A stretch of 64,000 nucleotides of DNA, from contig MCFH01000037.1 in the NCBI GenBank assembly GCA_002104945.1, positions 356,501 through 420,500 on the forward strand, given 5' to 3'. This stretch comes from Piromyces finnis (Eukaryota > Neocallimastigomycota > Neocallimastigomycetes > Neocallimastigales > Neocallimastigaceae). Below, one piece after another: positions 43,847 through 59,984 of this stretch. The notes under the pieces were generated by a model. The model saw nothing but the letters and a program-made list of their open reading frames with translations. It made no database searches and was not told the DNA's origin. A program made the position numbers and the translations under genes. Within the stretch, counting starts at the first letter, position 1. The number at the start of each line of letters is the position of its first letter.

Positions 43847-45529
43847 TTAATAGATTGGATAATTATTGGCTTCATCTCTCCACCAATTCTCAACACCCAT
43901 ATCAACAAAGTCTAATTTATCTGGAATATTTTGGAAATCCTCATTCAATGAAGTATAATCCAAAGTATTTAAATTAACTCCAAAACACATATCAGCTAAT
44001 TCTGGGCAAGTTAAAGAGTTAAAGATAGGACTGTGAAGATAGTAATTATATTGTTGTTTATCTAATTCTTCATTAATATAACAGCTGTAATTATGGTCTA
44101 TTCCATGATAATCGGATAAATAACTATTCTTATATCTTTCCAAAACATTTATGTCATCATCTTTATCATGTAAAGAAAGAATTTCTCTTTGAACAGGATT
44201 GGAATTCAACATTTCTATTGAGGTATTCATTTTTTCATTACTTTCAGAAAAATTATATTGATTTTCTTTCAATGGAGTTTTACTTTGAATATCATCATAA
44301 AGAGATACTGCTGACTTTGATATTTTAATAGTAGGTAAAGCATCATGATTATCTTCTTCAAATTCATATTCTTCATTTTCACTTTCTTCCTCTTCTGATT
44401 TTCCTTCATCTTCACTGAAAGATGCATCATCTTGTTGACATTTTACAGCTTCTATGGTATCATCTTCAACTTCTTCAAAATCCTCTTCTTCAATATCTTC
44501 TTCTTCATCTAATATTGGATGTTCTGGGAAAAGATCAAATGTAAAATCATAGTTCTTATGAGTATGAATTGAAAATTCTGGAGATTGAGGACTTGGTGGA
44601 TAGTCATCAAAATCGTCTTCATCTTCAGTCATTTCTTCCATAATCATACTTTCAGAATCTTCATCATCATATTTTTTATAATTATCTGAAAAATTACCTT
44701 CACGTTTAGTTAAAATTGGAGATGGAGTTGGTGATGCTGGAATTTGAGTGACATTAGTCTTTCTAGTTAAAGCCAATTTTTTTGACTTCTTATTTTTATT
44801 ATAGTTAGATTTTTCAGTGTATAACATATCGTCACTACTTTCAGATCTTTTTACTTTTTTTGGTCTAATAATAATTCTTTCACTGTAAAGCATATCATCT
44901 TCATCTTCATCCTCATATTCATATTCACTTTCACTTAAATCACTTTCTGAATAAGAATAAGAACTATACTTTCTCTTTGGTGGATTAGAACGTTTTGTAA
45001 CGACTGTAGTTGTTAATTTAGTTCCTACTTTCTTACTTAATAAGGTTTCAAATTTATGTCTTTGATCCTTAACAATAGTCCAGTAACAACCTTTTCCTGG
45101 ATCATTTTCAGCTCTTTGAACTTTACAGAAAGAATTATTTAATGATAAATTGTGACGAATAGAATTTTGCCATCCTGTTTCAGAAAGCTTATAGAATGGA
45201 TAATTAGTTGATATCCATTCATATATTTTATTTAATGGAAGTTTATAAGAAGGAACAGATATAATAGCTTGTGCTATAAGTTCTGCATATGAATATGGAG
45301 GTTTTTGTGTATTTTGAGCACCCTTCTTATTATCAAAAGACACTAATTTTGTCTTTTGGTTTTTCTTATCTAATTATTTTAATGTTTTAAATTCATTAGG
45401 AAAATCCATTTTTATCCTCATTTTTTTTAAAAAAATATTTAAATAATCAATTTTGATAATCCTGTCATTCTAATACTTACTATAACGTGATGACTTTACA
45501 CTTGAAAAATTCATTTTTCCAACTTCCAT
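43847..45529 (-). CDS. Forkhead-domain transcription factor, two exons
   Basis: My model joins 45529-45481 and 45342-43847 on the minus strand; the 138-bp intron has a GTAAGT donor and a TTAG acceptor. The codon split across the join is ATG, giving 514 residues that begin MEVGKMNF. Without this exon the frame has no ATG before the DNA-binding domain, so the intron is well supported. The winged-helix forkhead domain spans about 30-106: [14 protein letters not shown], recognition helix [12 protein letters not shown] (74-85) and [10 protein letters not shown]. After it come a Ser/Glu/Asp-rich acidic region (about 150-350) with Lys/Arg clusters that could serve nuclear import, and a Tyr/Asn-rich C-terminus. 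It should bind DNA of the forkhead consensus type in the nucleus. No forkhead-associated (FHA) domain is seen, unlike yeast Fkh1/Fkh2. Targets are unknown. Confidence 0.92.
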
Positions 45530-48500
45530 TAATAATTTTACTTTCTTTATACTATTTAACAAAAAAAAGAAAAATAATATTAATAATCTTTCTTTTTTGG
45601 TAATTCTTCATATATAAAGTTTTTTGTAGTTGTAAAAAAAAAAAAAAAAAAGAAAACATAATAAATTACTATTTTCCCTATATACTAAATATTTTTTTTT
45701 ACTATACTACATACTCCGACCTAAATATATATTATATAGTAATTTTTTTTAATAATAAAATTTAAACTATAATATACTTTAAAGTTTTAATAAAATTTTC
45801 CCTATATGTTATCTCTTTTATGAATATTATTTTAGTACATTTATTAAAAAGTATAAAGTTTATTTTCTTATTTTAATTATTTATTAGATAATTTTGAGAT
45901 ATTTATATAAAAACTTTATATATGAATAGAATAATGAACAAAATAAAAGGTATATTTACTTTTAATATTATTTAAAGTTTTATTAAATTGCCTATTTTAC
46001 AAGGTTTAACTAACCCTTTCTTTTATATATATATATATTTAATTTCTTTATCAAAAAGATGGTTGCTATTTTATATATATAATAAAAAACTATTAGAATT
46101 ATATTCACATTAATTATTTTATATATTATTAAATTAATATTTTTTATTATAATTTAAATGTTATACATATAAATTAAATAATGACTACTATACATTTTTT
46201 CTATTTGTTATAAAAACTTTTTCTATGTATTAAGGATATATACTTTTCTTTTTATTTGAAAGCTTTTTTTTCCTTTAAAAAATTTGTTTTTTAAATAAAA
46301 AAAAAGCTAATATTAATATATTACAATTTTTATACAATATATTTACACTTTATAGACAATAAAAAGAATAATAATAATATTTTTTTATATTAATATTCTT
46401 TTTGGTTTCGATAATAACTATGAGTATAATTTATTAAAAAAAAAAAAAAAGAAATTGTTTTTTTATTTTAAAAGATAGTAAGGTATTTTTAAAAGCAAAA
46501 GATAGTTTTATTAGGTATTTTATATAATCTTTAATTGAATATTTCAAAAATAATAAGTATATATTAATGCTTTAATAAAAAATGAAATTTTACTTTGTTA
46601 TTAATTATAAATATAATTACAATTAAATAACAAAATATTTTATTTACTATAATTTAAAAAAAAATTGCTTTTTAAAAAAAGAGGTTCTTTTTCTCGTATT
46701 TTATACTTTTCAAAAATGTTTTTTTATTCTCAATTTAATATAAAAGTTTTAAAAAAATACATTGTATTTAAATTTTTAAATTAAAATAAAAAATAAAAAA
46801 AAAAAAAAAAAAAAGAATAAAAATCTATTCTATTTCTTAATATATAAATAATTTAATTTAAGGCAATATAACTATTTTTTTCTATATTCATCAAAAGTAA
46901 AAACATAAAATGAATTTAATTGATTTAATGAATAATAAATACTACATATAATAAGTTAAATCAAACCATTTATTTTATTATATATAAAGGAAGGTGTTAT
47001 TATTTGAATAATTTAAAAGGAAATTTGATTATGTAATATATTAGTAATAAATATTTAGTATATATGGCAAATAATTCAAAATAATGAAATTTATATTAAA
47101 TGGTTTCTAGTTTCTTGATATATTCAAAACATATAATAATAATTTATTCAATAGTATATTACTGAAGTTTTAAAATAAATAAATGAAATTACTATGTATA
47201 TAAATTAAAATTAAATGATTAATTTTATAATTATTAATATAAAAAGTGTATACATTATAATTTTGTCATTCAATATTGTTTTATTACATTAAAATATATT
47301 ATAATATATAGCTAATATAATAATTTTAAATAATCACCTCCTAAAATATCACTCTACAATAATATATGGATCATGCATAAATCAAGTTCAAAATATAAAA
47401 AAAAAAGTCAAAAAACTTTATTATAAGCCAGAATAGTAGAAAATAATAAAGCCATGCATGGGATACAATAATTATTTCATATACATAGTAAAATTATTAA
47501 TATTAAATAGTATTGTTTTTACATTTCAATTTACATTGACTTCTCATAGTATTCAGAGTTCAGAGTATCTATAAGAAAAATATTTTTTTTCAATTCACTT
47601 TTTAATTTTATAATAAAATAATTAAATTTGTGCTCTTTTTTGTGTGATAGAATTCTATATTAATGTTGAATTTATACTTAATATATTGTTATTATATTTT
47701 AACTGTATTCATGTATATATAAATTTAATATTTATAATTTAATAACTAAATATTAGAATTTTTTGAATTGATATTAAATGTCTTTATTTATATAATTACT
47801 AAGGTTAAGCTTTTTTTTTTTTAATATAAAACTAATATATCTCATTTATAATATATAAAAAATTAAATTAATAAATAGTTACCATTTATTATATGATTAT
47901 TATAATAGATAAAATGAATTCCAATACCGAAAAATAAAAATATATATATATAATATTTACATTACTAGTAATAAAATAATTTATTAACCATAATATATCA
48001 TAATATATTTATTGAGAGAAATACAATTTTATAATTAATTTATATAATAAATTAGTTTTATTAGTAAAGAATATGGAATATTCAATTAAAAAAAGGTTAA
48101 ATGAATGAACAAGTATCACTCGATCTTTGAAAGGAATAGGAATATAACTACTAAATTAAGACTATAATATTACAGTAATAATACAGATTTTAGAGCCTTT
48201 TTTTAAGCTTAATTTAGTTTTTAGACTTAAGCTGGAATATATGGAGCCTATTTTAAATAAATACTATTTTATTAATTTCTATATTTCAATTTTTTTTTAA
48301 AAAAACTATTCACAAAAAAAGTTAAACATATAATTTTTTAACAAAAGCACAAAATATTAAAGAAATAATCTAGAATATTAAATCACATATAAAAAAAAAT
48401 TTATTTAATATGCCTAACACAGTTCTTACACATAAATTCAAACTCTATCTAGATTAAATATCAGCATTTCTCTTTTTTTTTTTTTTTTTTGTTCTATTTA

Positions 48501-51500
48501 AAGAGTAAAATCGGTTTCAATCTTTAAAAATTAAATTTTTAAAGTTTTATTACCTATTTATGAATACTTATGAATACTTTCATATTACTATTCTTCATAT
48601 TAAAGCATAATAATTTATGGTAATAAAAATATTGATATAAAAAATGAATGGCTAATTTATTAAAAAAATAAAATCTTTATAACATAGTTTGTTATTTATT
48701 CAAATATAATAATATATTTTATAATTTATTCTAATAAATTGGAAATTAAGTAAAATGTTAAATTAAAAATATTACTTTACTAATAAATAAAGTTTACGTA
48801 AAAATACCTTAATATTCTTGTTAACAAATAATTTAAATTAAATTTTAATTTACTTTAATAAAATTTTAAAAAATAATTTATCAATAACATATAATGAAAT
48901 GTATTCCAATATATATTAATTTATTAATTTTTTTAAAAAAAATAGAACAAACTATATGAATTAAATATATTATTTAATTAGTTAATATATAAATGGGATA
49001 TTTATTAATTGTATTATTTTTTATTAAATTTATAAATTTTAAAATTAAAAAAGTGTCAGCAATTAACTTTAAATTTTGGATAAATTATATATATAATTGT
49101 AATATATATAAATATATATTAGATTATTTATATAATGAATTAATATTAAGCTTGTTTAATATCAAATAGTCCACATAAAAATATGATGTAATATATTATT
49201 GTATGAAATAATTAAGTGGTATGGCAAGTTTATTGGTCTTTAGTATAATGTAAAGTTTTAATAAAGGTCTAGACTACGAAATATTAAAATAGTCACAAAT
49301 ATAAATAAAGTTTTTGGTTTTATTATGGAATAATCGAATATTTTTTTTTGAACACTCATAGTAGTCCAGAACTTTAAAAAAAGAAACATGGGATGTAAAA
49401 AAAAATTAAAAAAAAAAACTTTATTATTCTATAATAATTTTTATAACAATAATAACTAAATAAAATACTGGAATATAAATAAATAAAATTATAAATAATT
49501 ATTAATAAAGAATGAAGAAAATTAAAATTACTTTATTATTATTCTTTTTTTGAAGAATGTTAAATATATCAAATAGTAATTATTTAATAATTATTTAATT
49601 AATATAATTTCAATGAAGATAATAAAAATTATATTTTCGTTAATAAAATAGATTGCAATATAAATTTGTATTTATATGTCAATAAGCTTTATTATATTAT
49701 AACCTATATTAGAATTTATATATATTATATTGTTATAATTATGTTTTTTACATTTTTTATTATTTTTTTCATATGTTTTAACAAATAGTCACTAATTAAA
49801 TGAATTAATATAAAAATATAATATATCGTAATTAGGTATAATATATTAACATTGGTTCTAACCTTTGTAAATAGTAGCTTTAAAAGTTTTAATATTTTTT
49901 AACTTCATAATAATATATTGGTTTATATAATTTTATAAAAATTTAAGTTATTATATAATGTATTAATATAATAATATTATAAATAATATTAAAAGCAATA
50001 TAAAAGCAAGTATACATCAATATATATGAATGACTTGTTATTGATTATGAAAATTAAAACTAAAGATAAATAATATTATTTTTGTAAATTTCTACTGAAA
50101 AAATTCTACTATTAAAATAGCAATCACTAATTAAAAAAAAAGAGGTTTCTTAAATTATATAAAACAGAAAAACTAAAAAGAATGCAATTCATAAAGTCAA
50201 AATAACGAAGATTTGAGTATAGAAAGAAAAATAAACACTTATTAATATTATTAAAAAAAAAAATAAGCATAATTTTTATATAATTTTCTAAATGAAATTA
50301 TTCGAATTTAAAATATAAAAATTTTTAAAAAGGAAAGATATAAAAATTAATTAAAGTAAAAGTTAACTCTCCAAAAAAATATATAACAGTATATTCATAT
50401 TCATTACGATATTGGTTCTTGATAAACATAGGATTTATATTATGATATTATGAAAGCCATAAAGATCTCTATTTATTGTGCTTATAATTTGTAATATTTT
50501 TCTTTTATTTTTCAAAGGAATATTGTATTTTAGTTAGATCATTAAAAATATTTAACCCTTTAATTAATATTTTTAACCCTTGATATAATGTTATTTATAG
50601 AAAAGAAAATTAGGATTCATAATTAAAAAGGACATAAAAATATAGTGGTAATTATATATGATAAATTAAATACATTTTTATATTATTTTATTTTTAAATA
50701 ATATACTGTATGTGGGTATTTACTATAAAGAAACTTATATATATACGTATACTAAGTAATGAATTATTTTCTATAAGATTGTTACTAAGTAATGAAATAT
50801 ATAAAAATTCAAAGTCCTGAAAATGTATAAAAAAATCATTTCATTAAAATATATATTATCAATATATTACAATATATAAAAAGAATATTAATAAATCAAA
50901 GTGTAATTTTATATTATAATTAAAATGTTTTAAATATTAAAAAAATATATAAAATAAAATTTATGAATCATAACTATTTGTAACAATATTAATCGAGGCT
51001 CAAATTTTTATAAATTGAAATGTAAAAAATTCTCAATTAATAAAAATGTGTATAAATATTTACTATATGGCTTATATATTCAAATATTGAATATGTGTAC
51101 CATTTATATCTTATAGACAAAATAAATTCTGAAGATTGAGGAATTTTTATTTTTTTAAAATTTCAACTTTTTTTTATCATCATCTTTTTTTTTGTTTTAA
51201 TATTTTTACTAATAAATCAATTAATAAAAAGTAATTTATAATAGAATATTTAAATATTAGTTGTAAATAAATTTTGTAATAAAAAGTAAGAATTTATAAA
51301 TAGCTATCAATCTTAATTGCCCAAAAAAATAAGAAAGCAGTTAATAGACTAAATATAATATAATCATAGATCATAGATTATGATTATGATTATGATTAAT
51401 TATTAATACAATTTTAAGTATATTTATTATATAATAAGAATTTCTATATATAATTACATTAATATATTTGTGTATTATATAGTAATGTATTGGTAGTAAA

Positions 51501-52904
51501 TTATAATATTATATAATAATTATAAATGGAATGTTAACTTATTATTGGCTAATTCATAAAATTTTTAATGGGAATAATTGAATAGAAAATATGAAAAATG
51601 TAATAATAATACTTAATAAAGTTTATTAAATTTTAATTTTATTATTTATTAAAAATGTATTTTTGTTAATTTTATAAAAATAAAATTTATTATGAAAAAT
51701 ATATTTTTATTATATAGTTTTTATAGAGGAAGTGTGTATTTTATATTATAATTTATTATATTTTATTATTCAATATGATATATATTAGCTTTATTATAAT
51801 TACTACTGCTTTATATATTATATTACAGTATATAAAAATACATTTTTTTATATAATCTTATGGAAAAAAATAGAATTTAGTAGGACATTTTTATTTTGAA
51901 TTAATTTTTATCCACCACAATTCTTCTAAACATATCAAATATTTACATAAATATAATTTATTATAATATATTCCTCTTTTTATTATTTATGTTATAAAAT
52001 ATATTTATTATATATATAATATATTTATTATTTGTACTTATAATATTGCTAATCCCAAAAAAGACAAACAGCCAAGGTCTAGATTTTTTTTAACTTTTAA
52101 TTTTTAATAAAAACAAGAAAAAAATGGCGAAATAGAATATTTTTAATATTTTTTTAAGAAAAATTCGGTAAACCTATTATTTTTGTTAAATAGTATATAA
52201 TATATAATATATATATGCAATGCAATTATAATATATATTCAATATAATTATATAATTTACATTATATAACAATATAATTTACTAATATATAACAATAAAT
52301 TATTATATATAATAATATATAGGCTTTTTTTTTTAAAAAAAGAATTCTTAAAATTGGTATAGTATAACAAATAGTTTGAAAATAGAGTTATAATTTAAGA
52401 TATAAATATTATTTAGTATACTTATTATTGGTATTAATAAAATATTTACTCAATAAGACTTAAGCATTTTATGTATTAATTATATAACAATAATAACAAT
52501 GAAGTACAATGAAATATTAATGGAATATAATTTATAATTTTACTTGAAAAAAAAAAGTTTGAAAATTCTTAAAACCTTTTTTTTTAACTCCTTTTTTTAT
52601 ATAATATATAGTCTTTATTTTTTAGTTTAAGAAATTGAACACTATTTTATTAACTTAATTATACTATTACCAAATATAGAAATAAAATTTTATGAAGATG
52701 ATCCGTCTTCCTATTTGATTGGAAGTTTTAATGATTTTGACATTGAGTTAATTAGTTTATTAATTAGATTCATTATTTAGTGAAACATTTGATTTGTTGG
52801 TATTAATTCATGACAATGAATTAATATTTCCATATATAGTAATCATTTTTTTATTGAAATATTACTGAAATACCTGTTTCTTTTTATAGAAAATATCAAA
52901 TACT

Positions 52905-53206
<302 letters not shown>

Positions 53207-54587
53207 AATTATGGTATTTTTAATTTCTAGCATATTGGTAAGTTAAAATTGTAATAAAAATCCAATTTTTATCTGTTCTTTTTTTTTTTTTTTTAACATT
53301 ATTAAAAACTAAATTAAAAATATTAATTTTTCGAAAAAATGTAGATGTACTAATGTATAGCTAATTTTGCATACATTTTAATCAAGAAAATTTAAAGATA
53401 TATCATTCATTTTAATAAAAATCAAATATATTAAAACAGCTTTTGATTTTTAATAGCATCTAGGTTTTTTTTGGTGTGCTTTTATTTTAATACGAATTAA
53501 TATTTATTGTTAATGGATATAATAATATTATTATAAATTATTAGAATATAAGAATATAATATTCTTATATATTTTAATCATAAAAAAAATCTAAATTAGT
53601 GAGCGAGTGGATTGTACACTCAAATGGCTTTTTTTATTATATCTTGGCCACTTTTTTTTTTAAATATGATATATATCTATATATTACATTATAATATAAT
53701 ATACTATAATATTGTATATTTATTAGATGATACATTTTAATATATTTTTTATTATTATTTAATTTAACAAATTTCAAATTATTATTATAATATATAATGA
53801 ATATATTTTATATATATTTTTACAGTTTCTTCTTTTATTTATATTTTTTATTAATTAAATTAAAATAAATTAAAAAATTAAAAAACTTATTAATTAAATA
53901 AAACAATATATTAAAGTTAATATAATTTTTTATTATTTTTTTTAAACTTTTTTTATATGTTAAAAGAAAGAAAAAATTGTTTTAAATTTTATGCTATGCT
54001 ATATATTTCTATTCTTTTTTTTTTTTATAATATATATAATTTTTTTTAAAATATTGATTATAATAATATTTTATAGAGAAATAGTCATATTAATATTAAA
54101 ATATTTTTTAATATCTTTTTGTAATAAATATCTTAAACTATTATATATTATATTTTTGTGATATATTATTTAATATATAATTTTTTTTTAATAATGCCGT
54201 TTTATAATGTATTAAAACTTTATCAAACAAAACCGAGTAAATTTTATAATTTTTGATGAACATTTTAATTATATCCTTTAAATTATAATTATTAAAAATT
54301 TATTAATTATTAACTAGGCTAAGGTTCGTGTTTATTAAAATTTACTTTTTAAGTATATTTTTATATGAAGTATTTTTTTATTGGATATTCATATTATTAA
54401 TTTTTTATTATCGTATAAATCCTATAATTATGAATATTAAGTATATCTATTTTTATCTATTTGTTTTACTTTTATTATTATATAGGAGTAAAAATGATTT
54501 CATTAAGTATTTGTATAATATTTTATTTTCTGGAAAAATGGGTCTTTTTTTAACTAATATATATAGTCACTTTTAAAAGTCACTTAT

Positions 54588-54613
54588 TTTATATATATAT
54601 ATATATATATATA
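54588..54613. repeat. (AT)n dinucleotide array
   Basis: About 13 AT units; simple repeat. A similar array lies at about 63395-63421. Confidence 0.85.
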
Positions 54614-55580
54614 CTGTAAATTATATGCAATAAAAATTTAAGTTTTTTATAATCTGTAGTATAATAAAAGTTTTGTTTTTGTAGTAGATTGGATTGAACA
54701 TGTGGTTTCTTTCAATATAACTAATTTAGGTAAGATCTTATAGAACGAGCCTATTTATTTTATTGTTTCCCGTAAATAAAATGAAAAAAAAATAAAGGTT
54801 TAAATAAAAAATGCAAGAAAAAAAAAAGACCGGATTTTTATATAAAAATCATATAATATTGAAATAAAAATATATAGGAATAAAAAAAGGCCTTTTATTA
54901 TTAACGAATTATTTCATATACCAAATATACCTAATAGCAAAATGTTACTATTAGCTTTTTTTCAACAAGCAATATTTAATTGCAATAGGTAAAAAGTGGA
55001 TAAATGAATTGAATTTTTGAAATAAATTATTTTTTTAATTTATATATTAATTCTATTTTTAAAATTTATTTAGAAATATTATAATAAAATAGGTCCAAAC
55101 TCTGTTTAATAGAATAAAATAGAAATGATAATATTATATTATAAGAAAATTTAATATTTTGATAATAAGATATTAGTTTAGCTACATTATATATAGGATT
55201 TTATAATATCGTTTTATTCTCTCCAAAGTCTTCTTACATAAAAAATTGAAAAGACTAATTTTAAAAAATGATCTATTATATTTTTAATTAGATCTAAAAA
55301 TTTGTAAAAATTCTAAAATTCAAAATTATAATAATTAAAGTTGTATATATATAAGAAAATACTATTTGTTATAATTTTATTGGATTTTAGTTTTGAGAAT
55401 ATAATTTTATCATTTTTTTAATTATATATTATAAATTTAATTATTTTTATAATATTTATTCCAAAATGATAATCATTATAAAGATTTCATATTTGTTTGT
55501 ATTATCATAGAATATAAAATAAATTAATATTTATAAATGAACTTGTAACATATGATCAAGCTATTATTATTATAATTATG

Positions 55581-55683
<103 letters not shown>

Positions 55684-55712
55684 TATAAAGTTATATATAA
55701 ATTTTAACTTAT

Positions 55713-55872
55713 TTTAAATAAATAAATAAACTATTAAAAGTACATAATAATACTTTAAGATATTAAACTATTTTAATTAGAGACTTTTTTTTTTAAATAA
55801 ATAAATAAACTATTAAAAGTACATAATAATACTTTAAGATATTAAACTATTTTAATTAGAGACTTTTTTTTT
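55713..55872. repeat. 79-bp tandem duplication
   Basis: Two adjacent, nearly identical 79-bp units (for example ctattaaaagtacataataa starts at 55731 and again at 55810), each ending in GAGAC plus a T-run. No coding or RNA feature seen. Confidence 0.9.
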
Positions 55873-58800
55873 AATGAATAAATAAAATATTATTATAGAG
55901 CATATATTCAAAATTATATTCCATTAAAAATAAAGATTATAATTATTAGGATTTAATAATGATAATAATAATAATAGCAACAACAATAATGAAGGTATTA
56001 TTATAAATGTTTAAATATATAAGATTTTTTAAAAATTATATTTAATTGAAAAAGTTTTTTTTTTATTAGAAGAAAAAAAATTGTATTATACAATATAGCT
56101 TTATTACATCTCTAATTGAAGATTAATCAGATTGAATTATCAGTTTTATCATTTATATATTAATTTATATTAATTTATCAAATAATTAAGAAAAGCGCTA
56201 ACTTTAAAAGTTTTTTCTTTATTAGTTATATTAATGTGTGTATATATTTTTCAATTTCTCATTCACAATATTTTTTTTATTACACTTGATATTATAATGA
56301 GTTATAAATTTTATCTTAAAAAATAATTTGTAGTTCCTAAATTTTATTCGATTATATAATAAAATATGGAAGCTATTTTTTTTACATTTAATAATAAGGA
56401 AAGGAAAAGTAATATTCTTTTAATGAAAAATATATTATTTTATCATATTAATAATTAAAAATCTTTATATATTTATCTACCGCATCTTTTTTATTTTTCT
56501 TCATTTCTTACTATAACTAATTAATATATGGATTATTATAATAAAAATGTATTTTACTATTATAGTTAGTATTTTCCTATTATTTAATTAAACATATTAT
56601 GATTTTAATATAATTTAAATAATTTTAAATTATTGATATTGTTTTTTTTTTTAAGTTTTGATGCTAACTTTATTAAAATGATAATTCTATATTAATTATA
56701 TATCTATAATATGTTTATCCATATATTATTAGTAAAATCAAATAAAAGAAAATTTCTTTGAATTCTTAGAATTCTATTTGTTAATATTTTATATTATATT
56801 TTATCATATATTTCCATAATAATTGTAATATATACTATATATTAAACAATAAAAAATAATTAAACTTGCAAAATTTACTTTTATGGTTATATTAAATATT
56901 ACTTAAAATGAACACAAATTAAATTGAAATTAAAAAATAAATCTTCATTTAAAAAAGTAAAGAATATTAAGATACATTTCTTATTCTTATTATTGTAATT
57001 CATTTTATTATGTAAAAGCTAATATTAATAATAAGAATAATAATTTCGTACTTATTATTGTTTTATTGTTCTATTACTTTATGTCATTTTATAAAAGGTC
57101 AAATCCAATGATGACAATTATTTTATTTAATATTATAAACTATGATTTCAAATAATTTTGGTGAATTAAAAGCTATACATATATGAATACTTTTTTTTTA
57201 ATAAAATAAAGAATTTAAAGTTTCATTGTAATATAATGTTTATAAACAAACTAATAAATAACAATATAATAAATATTATAACTGATTTAATAAAAGTGAA
57301 ACAGATCAAATATTATAAAAAAGTGATAGCTTATTTCTTATTACCTTTAGATTTTAATTATCTATAATATACCATGTGAATGAATTATCATTATTGAATA
57401 ATATAGCTATTTGATATAGAATAAGAAATAAGAATAGATATTGAAAAAATGAACAGAGTAGGTAAGTACGTTAAAATGATTAGAACGAGTTAATTAGATA
57501 AATTACTAATGATAAAATTTTGCTAATATGCATTATTTTTTTTGATAGCAGCTATTTTTTAATTCATACTATATAATTATTAATATATATTAATAAATGT
57601 TCAATCCTTTTTTTATAAGTTCTATTTTTTTATTCGATGAATATACTATTTAAAATGTTAATAATGTTAATTGTTTGGCTAGTTGAAATCGTTATAAATT
57701 CTCATTACCTACATTTAAATTTTAACCTGGTTTTCTACTATCATTATTAGAATCATCGTGTAGTATATATTAATCTATTGAAAGTAGTATCCAAAATCAC
57801 GTGGTACCATAGGATTTCTCCAAAAGATAAAGTTAATTATTATAAAAATTTTATCATAACTTTATCATAAAATAATTATTGTATTTATGTAATGTAATCT
57901 TTAATATCAAAATAAAATATTCATTAATGGTAATTTAAATATTATAATAATTAATAAGAATAGTAATTTTTATTTTTTTCTTTTTATATCGTAGAAGAGG
58001 AATAAATAAAAAAAAAAAAAAAGGAATAAGGTATTTATAGTATTTTAATAATAATATCATAGTTAATGATTATATTTATATATAATTAATTAAAATAAAA
58101 TAGATAAAAACATTATTTTTTTATATATTTATAATATAATAAGATATTATAGCTGACTTTAAATATTATTCTTTAAAAGCAATATAATATTTTAATTTTC
58201 GTATAATTTTTTTATTAATTATTTTTTATATATATTTATACATGTAATTTAAAAGAGTGTTTAATTAAATGATATGATATTAATGATATGTAATTTGAGT
58301 TATTTTTAAATATAATTTTATAAAAGTTATATATATTTTATATTTGAAAAAAATGGTTTGAATGATTATGAATATTAAACATTACTTATATATTCATTAT
58401 TATTAAATAATACCTTCTTTTGATATAGAAATATCTTTTTTTTTTTTATATATATATATTTTATTACTTTAAATTGTATATAAATTTTAAGTATTGTATT
58501 GATAAGCATTATTTCTTAATAATTAATTAAATAAATAATTAATAATAATAATGATAATATAATAAAATAGAATGTTTAAAAACTTTGATAAATGAGAATC
58601 ATTTTTAGTTGTTAAGATTTTATGGGTTTTATAGATGAAAGAGAAGATTAACTAATTTCAACTAATTTTTTTTTTTTTTTTAAAAAATAAATATTAAAGT
58701 ATTATTCAGTTATTTAAATTATTTAAAAATAACAATTTTTTTTTTTTATTTTATTTACTATAAATAATTATAACAATATATAATATATATAGAATTTATT

Positions 58801-59323
58801 TCTTTTTCTTTGTATTATAATAATTATAATTATTCTTGGTTAACAAAAGTTTAAAAAAAATGATAAAAAAAAAAAAAAGTTGTTTCATGTAAACTTTCAA
58901 AAAAGTAAGTTTTTTTTTTACTAACTATAATATATATAAGTATTAAACAATACAATAATAAACTTTAATAATAATTCTTTTATAGTTGTAATAGTTGTAA
59001 TATATATTTATTTTTTTAAAGTATAATTTGTTAATTTCATTCTTTTTATAAAGAATGTTTCAAAGAAAATTTTTACCATTTGCTTTTTTTTTTCTTTTTT
59101 TTTTACGACATTTAATATTATGAGGGTTGATTCATTTCTTATTTAATCGTTTTTTTATTCCTTTACTAATTCTTTTTAAATGTATTCATTAAATTTTTAA
59201 TTAAAAATAATATAACTTTTAAAAGAGGTATTGCTCAAAGAAATCTATTTTTTTTTTTTTTTTTTTTTTTCAGAATTTAAGTAACCAAATCAATATTATT
59301 TTTTGCTTCTGATTTATCTTCTC

Positions 59324-59381
<58 letters not shown>
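59324..59381. repeat. (ATT)n array
   Basis: About 19 uninterrupted ATT units. Confidence 0.95.
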
Positions 59382-59696
59382 GCTATTTTTTTTTAAACTT
59401 AACATGAAACTGATTGTTGATATTGATAAAAATATTTGTCAGAAGTTAATGTATGGTTTTACAAACATTTATTAACATCACTTTATATTATTTTCAATAT
59501 ATTATTCATCAGGGTTTAATAAAAATACATAGAAAATAAAAATGATATATATATATTTATTGTGATTAAATATATAAAATATATATTTGTTTTATATATT
59601 TTCATAATACCATTTAATCTTTTTACTTTGATAATTTGAGTTTATGAGAATTATAACTATCATCTGGCTCATTAATTAGTAAATTAATAAATTAAT

Positions 59697-59984
<288 letters not shown>

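Noticed and set aside
54328-54576. 82-codon open frame of hydrophobic residues
   Set aside because: Ile/Phe/Tyr/Leu-only composition is what AT-rich sequence encodes by chance; it has a non-ATG start and no family motif.
57780-57830. Possible tRNA-like stretch of mixed composition in the desert
   Set aside because: No cloverleaf could be folded and A/B boxes are absent.
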